Origin: Rhizobium sp. Leaf306
GTDB taxonomy: Bacteria; Pseudomonadota; Alphaproteobacteria; Rhizobiales; Rhizobiaceae
Assembly: GCF_001423425.1 (NCBI RefSeq)
Contig: NZ_LMNX01000007.1
Location: 1 to 64,000 of the forward strand
DNA length: 64,000 nucleotides
Reading direction: 5' to 3'
In this document: positions 16,432 to 25,413 of the stretch, one piece after another
Numbering within the stretch: the first letter of the stretch is position 1
How the letters are laid out: the number at the start of each line of letters is the position of its first letter
Notes under the pieces: model-generated
Databases searched by the model: none
Told to the model about the DNA's origin: nothing
What the model saw: the letters and a program-made list of their open reading frames with translations, nothing else
Made by a program: the position numbers and the translations under genes

Positions 16432-17843
16432 GCATTTTCCTGGCCCTCGATCAGGGTACCACATCAACGCGCGCCCTCAAGGTCGCAGCAGACGGTACGG
16501 CCAGCATCGTCTTTTCCGCGGCACATGCGCAGCATTTCTCCGGTACGGATCGGGTCGAACACGATCCTGAGGAACTGCTCGCCAATCTGAGCGCGGCGCT
16601 CTCCGCCGCGGGCGAAGTCACCGCGATCGGTCTGTCCAATCAGGGTGAAAGCTGCCTTGCCTGGGATGCGATCGATGGAAGACCGCTCTCGCCCGTGATC
16701 GTCTGGCAGGACCGCCGAACGGCGGCGCAGGTCGCCGCCCTTTCCCCTGCGCAACCCGAGATCATGGAGCTGTCCGGCCTTCCGCTCAGCCCCTATTTTT
16801 CTGCCGCAAAACTGGCCTGGCTTTTGGAGAACAATGACGACGTCAAGGATGCGCGGCGTGCCGGCAGACTGATGCTCGGCACCACGGATGCGTTTTTCCT
16901 GCAGCGGCTTACCGGACGCGCGGCAACCGACATCACCACCGCCTCGCGCACGTCCCTGATGAATATCGCAACCGGCGAGTGGGACAGCAGGCTTTGCCAG
17001 ATTTTCGGCGTTCCGATCGAATGCCTGCCCCCCATCCTGCCGACCGTCGGCGATTTCGGAGACATTGACGGCACACCGCTGACGGCATCGGTGGTGGATC
17101 AGCAGGCAGCCCTTTACGGTCATGGCTGCCGGGTCGCAGGTGACACCAAGATTACGTTCGGCACCGGCGCCTTCGCACTGTCGCTCACCGGCCCGAACCG
17201 GCGACCGGCTGGCCAGAACGGCCTGCTGCCGACCGTTGCCTGGTTGATCCGTGGCGAAACCAGTTATGCGACAGACGGTGGCGTCCATGCCGCTGGCGCG
17301 GCCATCAACTGGGCCCAGAGGATAGGGCTTCTGAACGAACCGACCGAACTCAATGCCTTTGCAGCGGGCCCGGCCATCGACCGCGGCCTGGCCTTCGTGC
17401 CGGCGCTGTCAGGACTCGGAAGCCCGCATTGGGATGACAGCGCCGCCGGGCTTTTCATCGGCATGACGGGGGCAACGACCCGCCAGGACATGCAGCAGGC
17501 GCTGATCGAAGGCATTGCGTTGCGAGCCAGCGAAATCGTCGTGGCCATGGCGTCAGATGCGCCGATCACACGGATATCGGTGGATGGCGGCGTCAGCCGT
17601 TCCCGTTATCTGTGCCAGTTTCTTGCCGACACGACGGGGTGCACGGTGGTCATCCCCGGTGTCGACGAACTGACCGCCTACGGCACCGCCCAGCTTGCCG
17701 CCTGTGCGCTGGGCGAAACGTTGGAGACCCCGCAGCCTTCGCAAACCATTATCCCCAACCGTTGTGACGGGGCAGCGCGGCTTGCGCGGTTCGCGCAAGC
17801 GGTGGATCGGTCCAGAGACTGGCACACGCTACCCGTCGGATAG
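16428..17843 (+). CDS. FGGY-family carbohydrate kinase, glycerol-kinase-like
   Basis: A 471-residue kinase. The phosphate-1 loop LALDQGTTSTRALKV, IVWQDRRTA, GLPLSPYFSAAKLAWLL, VDQQAALYGHGC with the catalytic aspartate near 224, and FGTGAFAL are all glycerol-kinase hallmarks. One residue differs: the glycerol-contacting Arg of the family NQRE motif is Gly here (NQGE, residues 71-74), while Glu, Trp, Tyr and Asp of the pocket remain. The substrate may therefore be a larger or different polyol. It ends the three-gene operon and overlaps its predecessor by four bases. In bacteria with EIIA-Glc or fructose-1,6-bisphosphate control of GlpK the regulatory loops differ; I cannot judge that here. Confidence 0.82.
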   Translation: MSIFLALDQGTTSTRALKVAADGTASIVFSAAHAQHFSGTDRVEHDPEELLANLSAALSAAGEVTAIGLSNQGESCLAWDAIDGRPLSPVIVWQDRRTAAQVAALSPAQPEIMELSGLPLSPYFSAAKLAWLLENNDDVKDARRAGRLMLGTTDAFFLQRLTGRAATDITTASRTSLMNIATGEWDSRLCQIFGVPIECLPPILPTVGDFGDIDGTPLTASVVDQQAALYGHGCRVAGDTKITFGTGAFALSLTGPNRRPAGQNGLLPTVAWLIRGETSYATDGGVHAAGAAINWAQRIGLLNEPTELNAFAAGPAIDRGLAFVPALSGLGSPHWDDSAAGLFIGMTGATTRQDMQQALIEGIALRASEIVVAMASDAPITRISVDGGVSRSRYLCQFLADTTGCTVVIPGVDELTAYGTAQLAACALGETLETPQPSQTIIPNRCDGAARLARFAQAVDRSRDWHTLPVG

Positions 17844-17939
17844 CCCTGTGGAGATGGCAACCCGGTTGATGGAATTGCATCGTCCGGGCTGAAAACCTGT
17901 CATGCTCTGCCGCTCCAAGCTCCGCACGCCGTTGCCGTG

Positions 17940-18674
17940 TCAGACATGCTGGCCGCCATTGATGTGGATTTCCGCGCCATTGATGTAGGCGGACGTTTCG
18001 CTGCAAAGAAAGTGGATTGTCTCGGCCACTTCCCGCGGCGTGCCGAGCCTTTTCATCGGCACATTTGCTTCCACCAGAAGGTCCGTGCCCTCCGACAGGA
18101 TAGCGGTGTCGATCTCACCCGGTGCGATGGCATTGGCACGAACGCCATGCGGGCCGAACTCATGGGCGATTTCCCGCGTCAGGGCCGCAAGGCCCGCCTT
18201 TGAGGCCGCATAGGCAACGCCAGCAAACGGGTGCACGCGCGAGCCGGCAATCGACGTGACGTTGACGATCGATCCTTTCGCAGCCTCCAGTTCGGGCAGA
18301 AGCGCCCGCGCGAGCAGGGCGATGGAAACGAGATTGACATTCAGCACCGTCGTCCAGGTGGCGGCGTCGGAACCGATGACGCCGAGGCGGGCGCCACCGG
18401 CACCTTTGGGCGAAATGCCCGCATTGTTGACCAGCGCATGCAGCCCCGCGCCATTCAGTCGCTCGCGAACGTCGGCCACCAGCTTGTCGATCTGCGCCAG
18501 GTCGGCGAGATCTGCCTGGATATGGCTTTCACGGGCCGAGGGCCAGAGGCACTCCTCCGAAAAAGGTTGGCGTGACACGGTGAGGACACGCCAGCCTTTT
18601 TCCAGGAACAGCTTGACCGTTGCATGTCCGATGCCACGGCTTGCACCCGTCAGAAGGATAGAGGGTTGTGTCAT
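17940..18674 (-). CDS. Short-chain dehydrogenase/reductase
   Basis: A 244-residue classical SDR: TGASRGIG cofactor loop near residue 10, NNAG near 85 (LVNNAGISP), catalytic Ser in VNVTSIAGS, and YAASKAG with the catalytic Tyr/Lys near 153. The C-terminus (SAYINGAEIHINGGQHV) matches the 3-oxoacyl-ACP-reductase-like group. It lies at the right-hand end of the leftward set with the gamma-glutamyltransferase but is separated by about 100 bp from it. Substrate unknown; a hydroxy- or keto-acid linked with the neighbouring importer is plausible. Confidence 0.85.
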   Translation of the reverse strand: MTQPSILLTGASRGIGHATVKLFLEKGWRVLTVSRQPFSEECLWPSARESHIQADLADLAQIDKLVADVRERLNGAGLHALVNNAGISPKGAGGARLGVIGSDAATWTTVLNVNLVSIALLARALLPELEAAKGSIVNVTSIAGSRVHPFAGVAYAASKAGLAALTREIAHEFGPHGVRANAIAPGEIDTAILSEGTDLLVEANVPMKRLGTPREVAETIHFLCSETSAYINGAEIHINGGQHV

Positions 18675-18769
18675 GGGTCATCTCCTTGGGATGGGGCAGT
18701 CGACCCTGTCCTGGCAATGGTACGATCGCTCAGGGTCAACGGATTTTCTGTCGTGCGGTTTAATCCGCA

Positions 18770-20458
18770 TCAATTCTGGGCAGGCTTTGCCGGCGCCTTG
18801 TCCGGCCAGAACCGCACGCCTGGACGGGCCAGTCCGCCGCCGAGGGCTGCCACGGTGCCATCGGCGCGCCAGCAGGCCGCACCGGTCATCGTGTCGCCAA
18901 AGGCAATGGCGTTCATGCCACCGCCGATATGCGGCATGACACGAACTTCGTGACCGAGTTCCTCAAGCTTTTCCCGCTGCGGTGCATAGGCCTGCTCGAT
19001 TTCCACTTCCTGGCCTTGCGTCCAAATCCGCGGCGCTTCGACCGCTTCCTGCAGGCTCATCCCGTGGTCGATCAGGTTGACGATCGCCTGCATGGCCGAG
19101 GGGAAGATCCTGAGGCCCCCGGGCAGGCCGAGTGCGAACACCGGTGCGCCATCCTGAATTAGGATCATCGGCGCCATCGATGTCGGCACGCGCTTGCCGG
19201 GCACGACGGAGAGGGCGTTGCCCGGATGCGGATCGAAATTGCTCATGTAGTTGTTGGGGATGATGCCGGTACCGGGCACCGCCAGGCGTGCGCCGAACAG
19301 TCCGTTGATCGTGTGGGTGGCGCTGACGACATTGCCGTCGCGATCGGCAATGGTGATATGCGTGGTGTCTTGGCTCTCATAACCCGGTTCATACGCGGCG
19401 GGCAGGCTTGCCGCCTGGCGGATCTGGGACCGGCATTCGGCGGCATAGGCCTTCGAGGTCAGCCGCTCGACCGGCACGTCGACAAATGCCGGGTCGCCGG
19501 AATGTGAGCGGCGATCCGCAAAGGCAATGCGGATCACCTCGACGAGAAGATGGAGAGAGGCAACGCTGCCAAAACCCATAGCGGCAACGTCATAGGCTTC
19601 CAGCATGTTCAGCATCTGGGTGACATGCACGCCGGACGAGGCCGGCGGCGGCGGTCCGGCAATCTCGAAGCCACGATAGCTGCCGATGATGGGCTGACGC
19701 TCGATCGGTCGATAGGCGCGCAGGTCGGCTTCGGTAACCCAGCCGGCATCATCGCCGCCCGTCTGCATTCTTGCAGCCAGTGCTGCGCCGAGCGCGCCAC
19801 CATGCAGGGCAGCCGCGCCCTCACGCTGGATCAGCCGCAGGCTTTCGGCGTAATCGCCCATCAGGAGGCGGTCGCCCGGAGCAGGTGCCGCGCCGCTGGG
19901 CATGAGGATTTTGGCGATCTCCGCGTCCTGCGAAAGCTCGCCGGCGGCCTCGCCGATCGCACCGGAAAGGTAGTGGGTAACGGCAAAACCGCGTGAAGCC
20001 AGCCTGATCGCCGGTTCTACCACGTCGGCAAATGGCAGCTTGCCGTAGCGCGCCTGCATGTCGCACCAGCCCGCCAGGTTGCCGGGAACGGCAACGGAGG
20101 AGGCGCCGATGATGTTGCGGCGCCCCTTGGCATCCATGTAGCGGGCCGGCTCGTCCGAAACCGGCTCGTAGATTTCGGGGTGCATGGTCGCGGCGGCCGA
20201 AGACAGCGCGTCGATTACCACATGCGGGCCGCCAGCCATGCGGATATGCGAAAGGCCGCCGCCGGCAATGCCGACCATCATCGGTTCCACCACGGTCAGC
20301 GCCAGAAGCGACGCGACCGCGGCATCGACCGCATTGCCACCGGCCGCCAACATCTCGAAACCTGCCGCCGAGCCAAGGGGATGGTTAGTGACCACCATTC
20401 CGCCAGCACCACTGGCCGGGGATTTTTCGCAGGTGAATGGCAGGCGGGGAGCGGTCAT
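18770..20458 (-). CDS. Gamma-glutamyltransferase family protein (Ntn hydrolase), no export signal
   Basis: A 562-residue proenzyme of the gamma-glutamyltransferase/cephalosporin-acylase family. Self-cleavage is expected before the Thr of DTTHITIADRDGNVVSATHTINGLFG (near residue 363), and the small subunit carries NNYMSNF and LPGGLRIFPSAMQ. The large-subunit motif TNHPLGSAAGFEMLAAGGNAVDAAVA is intact. The ATG at 20458 is used; the only upstream in-frame start is a TTG. No signal peptide is present, unlike periplasmic Ggt, so it should act in the cytoplasm on an imported substrate. It is transcribed with an RraA-like gene and an ABC importer. Confidence 0.88.
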   Translation of the reverse strand: MTAPRLPFTCEKSPASGAGGMVVTNHPLGSAAGFEMLAAGGNAVDAAVASLLALTVVEPMMVGIAGGGLSHIRMAGGPHVVIDALSSAAATMHPEIYEPVSDEPARYMDAKGRRNIIGASSVAVPGNLAGWCDMQARYGKLPFADVVEPAIRLASRGFAVTHYLSGAIGEAAGELSQDAEIAKILMPSGAAPAPGDRLLMGDYAESLRLIQREGAAALHGGALGAALAARMQTGGDDAGWVTEADLRAYRPIERQPIIGSYRGFEIAGPPPPASSGVHVTQMLNMLEAYDVAAMGFGSVASLHLLVEVIRIAFADRRSHSGDPAFVDVPVERLTSKAYAAECRSQIRQAASLPAAYEPGYESQDTTHITIADRDGNVVSATHTINGLFGARLAVPGTGIIPNNYMSNFDPHPGNALSVVPGKRVPTSMAPMILIQDGAPVFALGLPGGLRIFPSAMQAIVNLIDHGMSLQEAVEAPRIWTQGQEVEIEQAYAPQREKLEELGHEVRVMPHIGGGMNAIAFGDTMTGAACWRADGTVAALGGGLARPGVRFWPDKAPAKPAQN

Positions 20459-20533
20459 GTCGGTTCTCAATTCGGTAGGTATGGCCGGCGCAGGAGACTA
20501 GCCGGTGAAGATACTCCGGCTAGAAAGCATGGT

Positions 20534-21202
20534 TCAGATCAGATTGGCCAGAACTTTGGCCGTGGCACCCGACAGATCGCCGAGCTTGACGCCGGTTTCG
20601 CGAACACTGGCCTCGCGCGACTTGCCGCGAATCTGGATGTCGATGGCCTTCTGTGCCTCCGAGGCCACTTCCTCCGGTGGCAGCACGATGACGCCGCTCT
20701 CGTCGGCCAAAACGGCATAACCCGGCATGACGACGGTGTTGCCGACCGATACCGGAACATTGATCGCTCCGCCGAGATCGTAGATGCGCGTGGTAATCGG
20801 CGAAATGCCGCGGCACCACATCGGGAAATCCGACTGGACGATTTCTTCAAGGTCCGTGCAGGGTCCGTCGACCACCGCCCCGACGGCGCCCGCGGCCTTG
20901 GCACCGACCGTCACCCCGCCGCCCCAGCAAGCGTAACGGTCATCGTGCAGCCGGTCGACGATGACGAAATCGCCCGGCCGGATGAGGCTGAGGATATGGT
21001 GCAGCAGCGTGGAGTCCGGCCCGGGGATGGCGATGGTGACGGCGGTGCCGACAACGCGGCGGCCCGGGATCAGCGGCTGGATCTGCCGGTGCAGGAAGCC
21101 GAAATGCCGCCAGTGGCCGAGCGTCGCGGTTTCGACCTGCGCCAGCAGGTCCAGGTCCTGCTTGGCGATCTGTGCCGGCATTGGGTTGATTTTGTAAGCC
21201 AT
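20534..21202 (-). CDS. RraA-like protein / HMG-CHA-aldolase-type family
   Basis: A 222-residue RraA-fold protein: PGRRVVGTAVTIAIPGPDSTLLH, GGVTVGAKAAGAVGAVVDGPCTDLEEI and the metal-site region AVLADESGVIVLPPEEV. Family members include 4-hydroxy-4-methyl-2-oxoglutarate/oxaloacetate lyases and RNase E inhibitors; the catabolic setting favours a lyase. The ATG at 21202 is chosen over a TTG four codons upstream. It sits between the transferase and permease genes in one leftward operon. A second RraA-like gene is present at 62703-63428. Confidence 0.82.
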   Translation of the reverse strand: MAYKINPMPAQIAKQDLDLLAQVETATLGHWRHFGFLHRQIQPLIPGRRVVGTAVTIAIPGPDSTLLHHILSLIRPGDFVIVDRLHDDRYACWGGGVTVGAKAAGAVGAVVDGPCTDLEEIVQSDFPMWCRGISPITTRIYDLGGAINVPVSVGNTVVMPGYAVLADESGVIVLPPEEVASEAQKAIDIQIRGKSREASVRETGVKLGDLSGATAKVLANLI

Positions 21203-21229
21203 TTTCGGATCCAATCTGGGGTGTGGAAG

Positions 21230-22021
21230 TTAGCGGCCAAAGGCCTTGGCGAAACCGACGCTGCGTTCGACGACGAGGACGATGGCAAGCGAAAGGGCGA
21301 TCATCAAAACCGCCAGCACGGCCACCATCGGATCGGTGCGCTCGTCCACATAACGGTAGAGCGCGACCGGCAGCGTCTGCAGCCGCGGCCCGACGATGAA
21401 CAGCGACAGCACGATCTCGTCGAAAGACAGGATGAGCGCGATGGCGCTGGAGGCGATCACACCGGGCGTCAGCCGCGGCAGGGTGATCTGCATGAAGACC
21501 TGCAGAGGCCGGGCGCCGAGTGTCATCGCCGCCTCGTCGACATCGGTGCCGAGATTGCTCAGCGACGTCTGCAGGATGCGGATGCTGAAGGGCAGCGTCA
21601 TCACCAGATGCGCCAGCACCAGGCCGGGATAGGTTGCCACCAGTCCGGCCGGTGTGAACACCATCAGGATGCCGAGGCCCAGCATCATCGCCGGCAAAAC
21701 GAGCGGCGCGATGACCAGGCTGCGGATCAGGGCCCGGCCGGGAAAGTCCAGACGCACCAGCGCATAGGCGGCCGGTAGCCCAAGGGCGAGGCTGAGCGCC
21801 GCAACGATGACCGCGATGATGGCGCTGTTGCGGAAGCCCTGCATGAAGCTGGTATTGCCGAGCACCGTTCCATACCACTTCAGGCTCCAGCCCGAAGGCG
21901 GGAAGGACAGGTAGCTATCGGCGCTGAAGGAGATGACGAGGATGATCGCCATCGGCATGAAGACGATGCAGAAGACCAGCGTGACATAGGTGCGAGAGAT
22001 GAAGGAGAGGAATTTCGTCAT
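21230..22021 (-). CDS. ABC transporter permease (PotC type)
   Basis: A 263-residue inner-membrane protein with about six hydrophobic segments and the EAA loop DVDEAAMTLGARPLQVFMQITLP that docks on the ATPase. N-terminus TYVTLVFCIVFMPMAIILVISF is typical of PotC/YdcV subunits. It starts two bases behind the partner permease at 22024, indicating coupled translation. With that permease, the ATPase (22890) and the binding protein (24002) it forms an importer of the spermidine/putrescine/Fe3+ class. Confidence 0.9.
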   Translation of the reverse strand: MTKFLSFISRTYVTLVFCIVFMPMAIILVISFSADSYLSFPPSGWSLKWYGTVLGNTSFMQGFRNSAIIAVIVAALSLALGLPAAYALVRLDFPGRALIRSLVIAPLVLPAMMLGLGILMVFTPAGLVATYPGLVLAHLVMTLPFSIRILQTSLSNLGTDVDEAAMTLGARPLQVFMQITLPRLTPGVIASSAIALILSFDEIVLSLFIVGPRLQTLPVALYRYVDERTDPMVAVLAVLMIALSLAIVLVVERSVGFAKAFGR

Positions 22022-22023
22022 GT

Positions 22024-22893
22024 CTATGTCCTCCGGGTCAGCAGTCGCAGCACGAGGCCGGTCAATCCCATGGCGAGGACGAAAAACGCCAGCATAAGGA
22101 AGGACAAAGCCGCCGCCGTCGGCCAGTCGAGCGAAACGAGGGCAAGGTCATAAACCTCGGTTGCCAGCAGAAACACACGGCCGCCGCCCAGCAGGGACGG
22201 TGTGATGAAAGACGAGACGCAAAGCACGAAGCCGATCGTCAGCCCGGCAAGGATGGCCGGCAAGCTGAGTGGCAGCGTGACATGCCAGAAGACCTTCTGG
22301 GGCGGTGCGCCGAGCGACATGGCGGCATCGTCGAGGCGTCTGTCGAGTTTGCCGAGTCCCGCCGCGATGGTGAGAAACATGTAGGGCATGATGCTTTCCG
22401 ACAGGCCGATGATCACACCCGAGTAATTATTGACCATCCGCAGCGGCTCGCTGATCAGTCCCAGCACCCGCAAGAGGTGATTGACGGGGCCGGCATCTCC
22501 CAAGGTCACCAGCCAGCCGAACGACCGCACCACAGCCGAGATCAGCAGCGGCGAGGCAGCCAGCACGGTCAGCGGCGTGCGCCAACGCGACGTCATCCGC
22601 GACAGCGACAAGGCCATCGGATAGGCCAGGAGCAGTGCGACCACGGAGCAGGTGATCGACAGCTGCAGTGTCCGGCCGAGCAGATCCAGATAGTAGCTGT
22701 CCTGGAGGATGCCGATATAGGTCTGCAGGCTGATGGCCTTGGTAATGGCGCCGTAGTCGGAAATGTTCAGCGACATGCGGAACAGCCACAGGATGGGGCC
22801 AATGAAGGAAATCGTCAGCACGAGCAGCACCGGTGCGAGAAGCAGCCAGGGTGTCATTCTCGTGCTGGTTCCGGGAACGGTGAAGCGGTTCAT
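22024..22893 (-). CDS. ABC transporter permease (PotB type)
   Basis: A 289-residue permease with six predicted membrane segments. The EAA motif is LDDAAMSLGAPPQKVFWHVTLPLSLPAI near residue 190. Its ATG overlaps the ATPase stop by four bases. Sequence features such as FIGPILWLFRMSLNISDYG at the first segment match the PotB/YdcU group. Confidence 0.9.
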   Translation of the reverse strand: MNRFTVPGTSTRMTPWLLLAPVLLVLTISFIGPILWLFRMSLNISDYGAITKAISLQTYIGILQDSYYLDLLGRTLQLSITCSVVALLLAYPMALSLSRMTSRWRTPLTVLAASPLLISAVVRSFGWLVTLGDAGPVNHLLRVLGLISEPLRMVNNYSGVIIGLSESIMPYMFLTIAAGLGKLDRRLDDAAMSLGAPPQKVFWHVTLPLSLPAILAGLTIGFVLCVSSFITPSLLGGGRVFLLATEVYDLALVSLDWPTAAALSFLMLAFFVLAMGLTGLVLRLLTRRT

Positions 22894-23984
22894 GCGGCAA
22901 AGATCCGCATGTCGGTGGTGCGCCAGGTGAGTGCGACGTCTGCACCCGGTTGTGCGAGTTGGGCTTCCTCGCTGCCGGGCCGAAGTTCGGCCACCAGCTT
23001 CTGGCCACCGGCGAGCTCAAGCTCAACCTCGATCACGCTGCCGACGAACACGCTGCGGTTGACGCGTGCCGTCAGACCATCGCCATCCGGCCTGGAAAGC
23101 TGAATGGCATGTGGCCGGACCATGGCGGCCAATTTGGCGCCATCACCAGCATCTGCAGGCAATTCCTGGAGGTCCGGCGCGGGCAGCGCCTGTCCTTCGT
23201 GATCGAGGCGCGGCCCACCCGTTCCGAGACTTAGGGTCGCCGGCACGCTGTTGGCGCGGCCGATGAACCCGGCGACGAAGGGCGTTGCAGGCTTGTCGTA
23301 GATCTCGACCGGAGTTCCGATCTGTTCCAGCTTGCCGCCATTCATCACCGCGATCCGGTCGCACATGGTCAGTGCTTCCTGCTGGTCGTGGGTGACGAAC
23401 AATGTGGTGATGCCGGTGCGGGACTGGATGTCTCGGATCTCGAAGCGCATTTCGTCGCGCAGGCGGGCGTCGAGGTTCGACAACGGTTCGTCGAGCAGCA
23501 GGATTTCCGGCTCGATGACGATGGCGCGGGCAATCGCGACGCGCTGTTGCTGGCCTCCCGACAACTCGGCCGGGCGGCGATTGCCAAATCCTTCAAGCCG
23601 TACCGCACGCAGTGCCTCGGCAACCCGGGCTGCACTTTCCTCCTTGCCGACCTTGCGCAGCCGCAGGCCAAAGGCGACGTTCTGCGCCACCGTCATGTGT
23701 GGAAACAGCGCATAGGACTGGAACACCAGGCCGAGATTGCGCTCCCACGGGGGGCGAGACACGATGTCCTCGCCGCCCATGATGATCTGTCCGGACGTCG
23801 GTGCCAGAAGCCCGGCAACCATCCGCAGCGTGGTGGACTTGCCACAGCCGGACGGACCCAAAAGCCCGATGAATTCGCCCTTGGCGATATCGAAGGACAA
23901 GGTGTCGACGGCCGGGCGTTCGCCGCCATAGTCAAAGGTCAGCTTGTCGATGCGGATATGGGCGGGCGTTGAGGCGAGGGACAT
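22890..23984 (-). CDS. ABC transporter ATP-binding protein (PotA type)
   Basis: A 364-residue ATPase: Walker A GPSGCGKST, signature LSGGQQQRVAIARAI, Walker B ILLLDEPLSNLD, switch histidine VTHDQQEAL, then a C-terminal TOBE domain (about 275-360). The start MSLASTPAH at 23984 is supported by AGGA about seven bases upstream; a longer frame upstream has no such site and overlaps the binding-protein gene. It energises the permease pair at 21230-22893. Confidence 0.92.
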   Translation of the reverse strand: MSLASTPAHIRIDKLTFDYGGERPAVDTLSFDIAKGEFIGLLGPSGCGKSTTLRMVAGLLAPTSGQIIMGGEDIVSRPPWERNLGLVFQSYALFPHMTVAQNVAFGLRLRKVGKEESAARVAEALRAVRLEGFGNRRPAELSGGQQQRVAIARAIVIEPEILLLDEPLSNLDARLRDEMRFEIRDIQSRTGITTLFVTHDQQEALTMCDRIAVMNGGKLEQIGTPVEIYDKPATPFVAGFIGRANSVPATLSLGTGGPRLDHEGQALPAPDLQELPADAGDGAKLAAMVRPHAIQLSRPDGDGLTARVNRSVFVGSVIEVELELAGGQKLVAELRPGSEEAQLAQPGADVALTWRTTDMRIFAA

Positions 23985-24001
23985 GGGTTCGTCCTGCTGT
24001 T

Positions 24002-25051
24002 TCACTTGCCGGCCGAGATGATCTGGCGCTTCCAGAGCTGGTTCCATTCATCCGATTTTGTGGCGGCCCAAGCCCAGTCGAGCGGCAGTGTCTTGTCGAG
24101 CTGGCCGGCAACCGTACGGGCCCTGGCCTCGGGGCTGACCTTTGCCTTGGCATTCACCGGCGCGTAGAACATCGCTTCCGTAAAGGCTGCCTGGGCTTCC
24201 GGCGACAGCGCGTAATCGATGAAGGCCTTTGCCGCGACCGGGTTCTTGGCGCCCTTTACAAGGTTGATGGTGTTGATCTGCAGGATAGTGCCTTCCTTCG
24301 GCAGCATCACGCCCAGCTTGCCCTTGGATTCGTCGGCATAATACTGGCTGCGGGCATTCCACCCGGTCCCCAGCACATCGGTCCCGTTGATGACAAGGGT
24401 GTAGGCGTCGGGCTTGGGGTCGAAGGTCTGCACGCCGGGCGCCATCTCGGCAAGCTTGGCGACGGACTGTTTGACTGACTTGGTATAGTCTTCACCCAGC
24501 ATGGCAGACGTCATCACCATCAGGCCGGAGCCGAGGATGGAGGGCATCGAGGTGACGGCCATCTTTCCGGCATAGGCCTTGTCCCAGAGAACCTCGAGCG
24601 AGGTCGGCGCCGTCGGGAAGGCTTCCTTGTTGTAGATGACCACCAGATTGTCGAAGGTGACGGCTGGGCCATAACCTTCCTTGACGATGGCCTGCGGCAG
24701 CAGGTCGGCAAGGTTGGGGACGTCGGTCTTGGTCAAGGGTGCCAGCAGCCCTTCCTTGTCGCCGATCAGCGACGTGGAAACGTCGAAGATCACCACGTCG
24801 GTCTGCGGGTCACCGGCCTGCGAACGCAGGTTTCCCAGCATTGCCGAGGAGGCGCCGGCAGGAAAATAGTTGACCTTCACATCGGGGTATTTCGCCAAAA
24901 AGGGCTTGATCACCGCTTCGTTGTATTTGTCCTGAAAGATCCCCGAATAGGCGGTGAGGGTGATCTCCCCCGAGACATCGGCTGAGTGGGCCGGAGCTGT
25001 GGTGCTGATCAGCGCGGCGAAGACGACGGAGGCAAGAAGGCGGGTGATCAT
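24002..25051 (-). CDS. Periplasmic substrate-binding protein (PotD/spermidine-putrescine class)
   Basis: A 349-residue exported binding protein with a signal peptide cleaved after AHSA (residue 22). The body starts GEITLTAYSGIFQDKYNEAVIKPF, the usual opening of family-1 extracellular binding proteins for polyamines, iron or small organic anions. The ATG at 25051 follows AGGAGA with eight-base spacing. It is the first gene of the operon that continues through the ATPase and permeases to the RraA and transferase genes. A gamma-glutamylated amine would fit importer plus transferase, but that is inference. Confidence 0.88.
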   Translation of the reverse strand: MITRLLASVVFAALISTTAPAHSADVSGEITLTAYSGIFQDKYNEAVIKPFLAKYPDVKVNYFPAGASSAMLGNLRSQAGDPQTDVVIFDVSTSLIGDKEGLLAPLTKTDVPNLADLLPQAIVKEGYGPAVTFDNLVVIYNKEAFPTAPTSLEVLWDKAYAGKMAVTSMPSILGSGLMVMTSAMLGEDYTKSVKQSVAKLAEMAPGVQTFDPKPDAYTLVINGTDVLGTGWNARSQYYADESKGKLGVMLPKEGTILQINTINLVKGAKNPVAAKAFIDYALSPEAQAAFTEAMFYAPVNAKAKVSPEARARTVAGQLDKTLPLDWAWAATKSDEWNQLWKRQIISAGK

Positions 25052-25057
25052 CGGCAC

Positions 25058-25350
25058 ATTCTCCTGTCGGGTGAAGCGGCCCGGTTTGTCGAGGCGGCTG
25101 CCAGCATGGCAGGCAGCACGGTGAAATGTGAATCTGCTGGAGCCTTCTCCGCGACGGTTGGTCCTATCCCGGCAAAGCTGGAGGGCTTATCGAACGATCC
25201 ACTGCCCCTGATGCAACGATCTGCGGCCACCGTTGTCCAATCGAAATTTCTTGTGTCTTGCATCAGAAAAATTTTGGATGAAAAACAGGTAGTTATTTAA
25301 TCCGATTGCCGCACTAAGAGACTGGATTGCGATGATTATTTGAACAAAAA
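25058..25350. promoter_or_regulatory. Promoter region of the 25051-leftward operon
   Basis: About 290 bases without a gene. They hold TGTCCAATCGAAA at 25234-25246 and AAAAATTTTGG at 25267-25277. The same two blocks occur fused together at 33782-33803, in front of the oligopeptide-type importer. The recurrence suggests a shared regulator site (see findings). Confidence 0.4.
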
Positions 25351-25384
25351 AGCCCTTCGGTCACGCAGTGGCAACCGAAGGGCT
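25345..25384 (-). terminator. Rho-independent terminator of ghrA
   Basis: A stem AGCCCTTCGGT / ACCGAAGGGCT (25351-25361 with 25374-25384) is preceded on the + strand by six A, which reads as a T run behind the hairpin on the minus strand. It lies 30 bases behind the ghrA stop. Confidence 0.85.
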
Positions 25385-25413
25385 GAGAGTAGTCCCCAAG
25401 AAAAATCTATGGG

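Noticed and set aside
20180..21778. 532-codon frame on the + strand
   Set aside because: Antisense to the transferase, RraA-like and permease genes; repetitive His/Asp/Gln composition with no recognisable motif.
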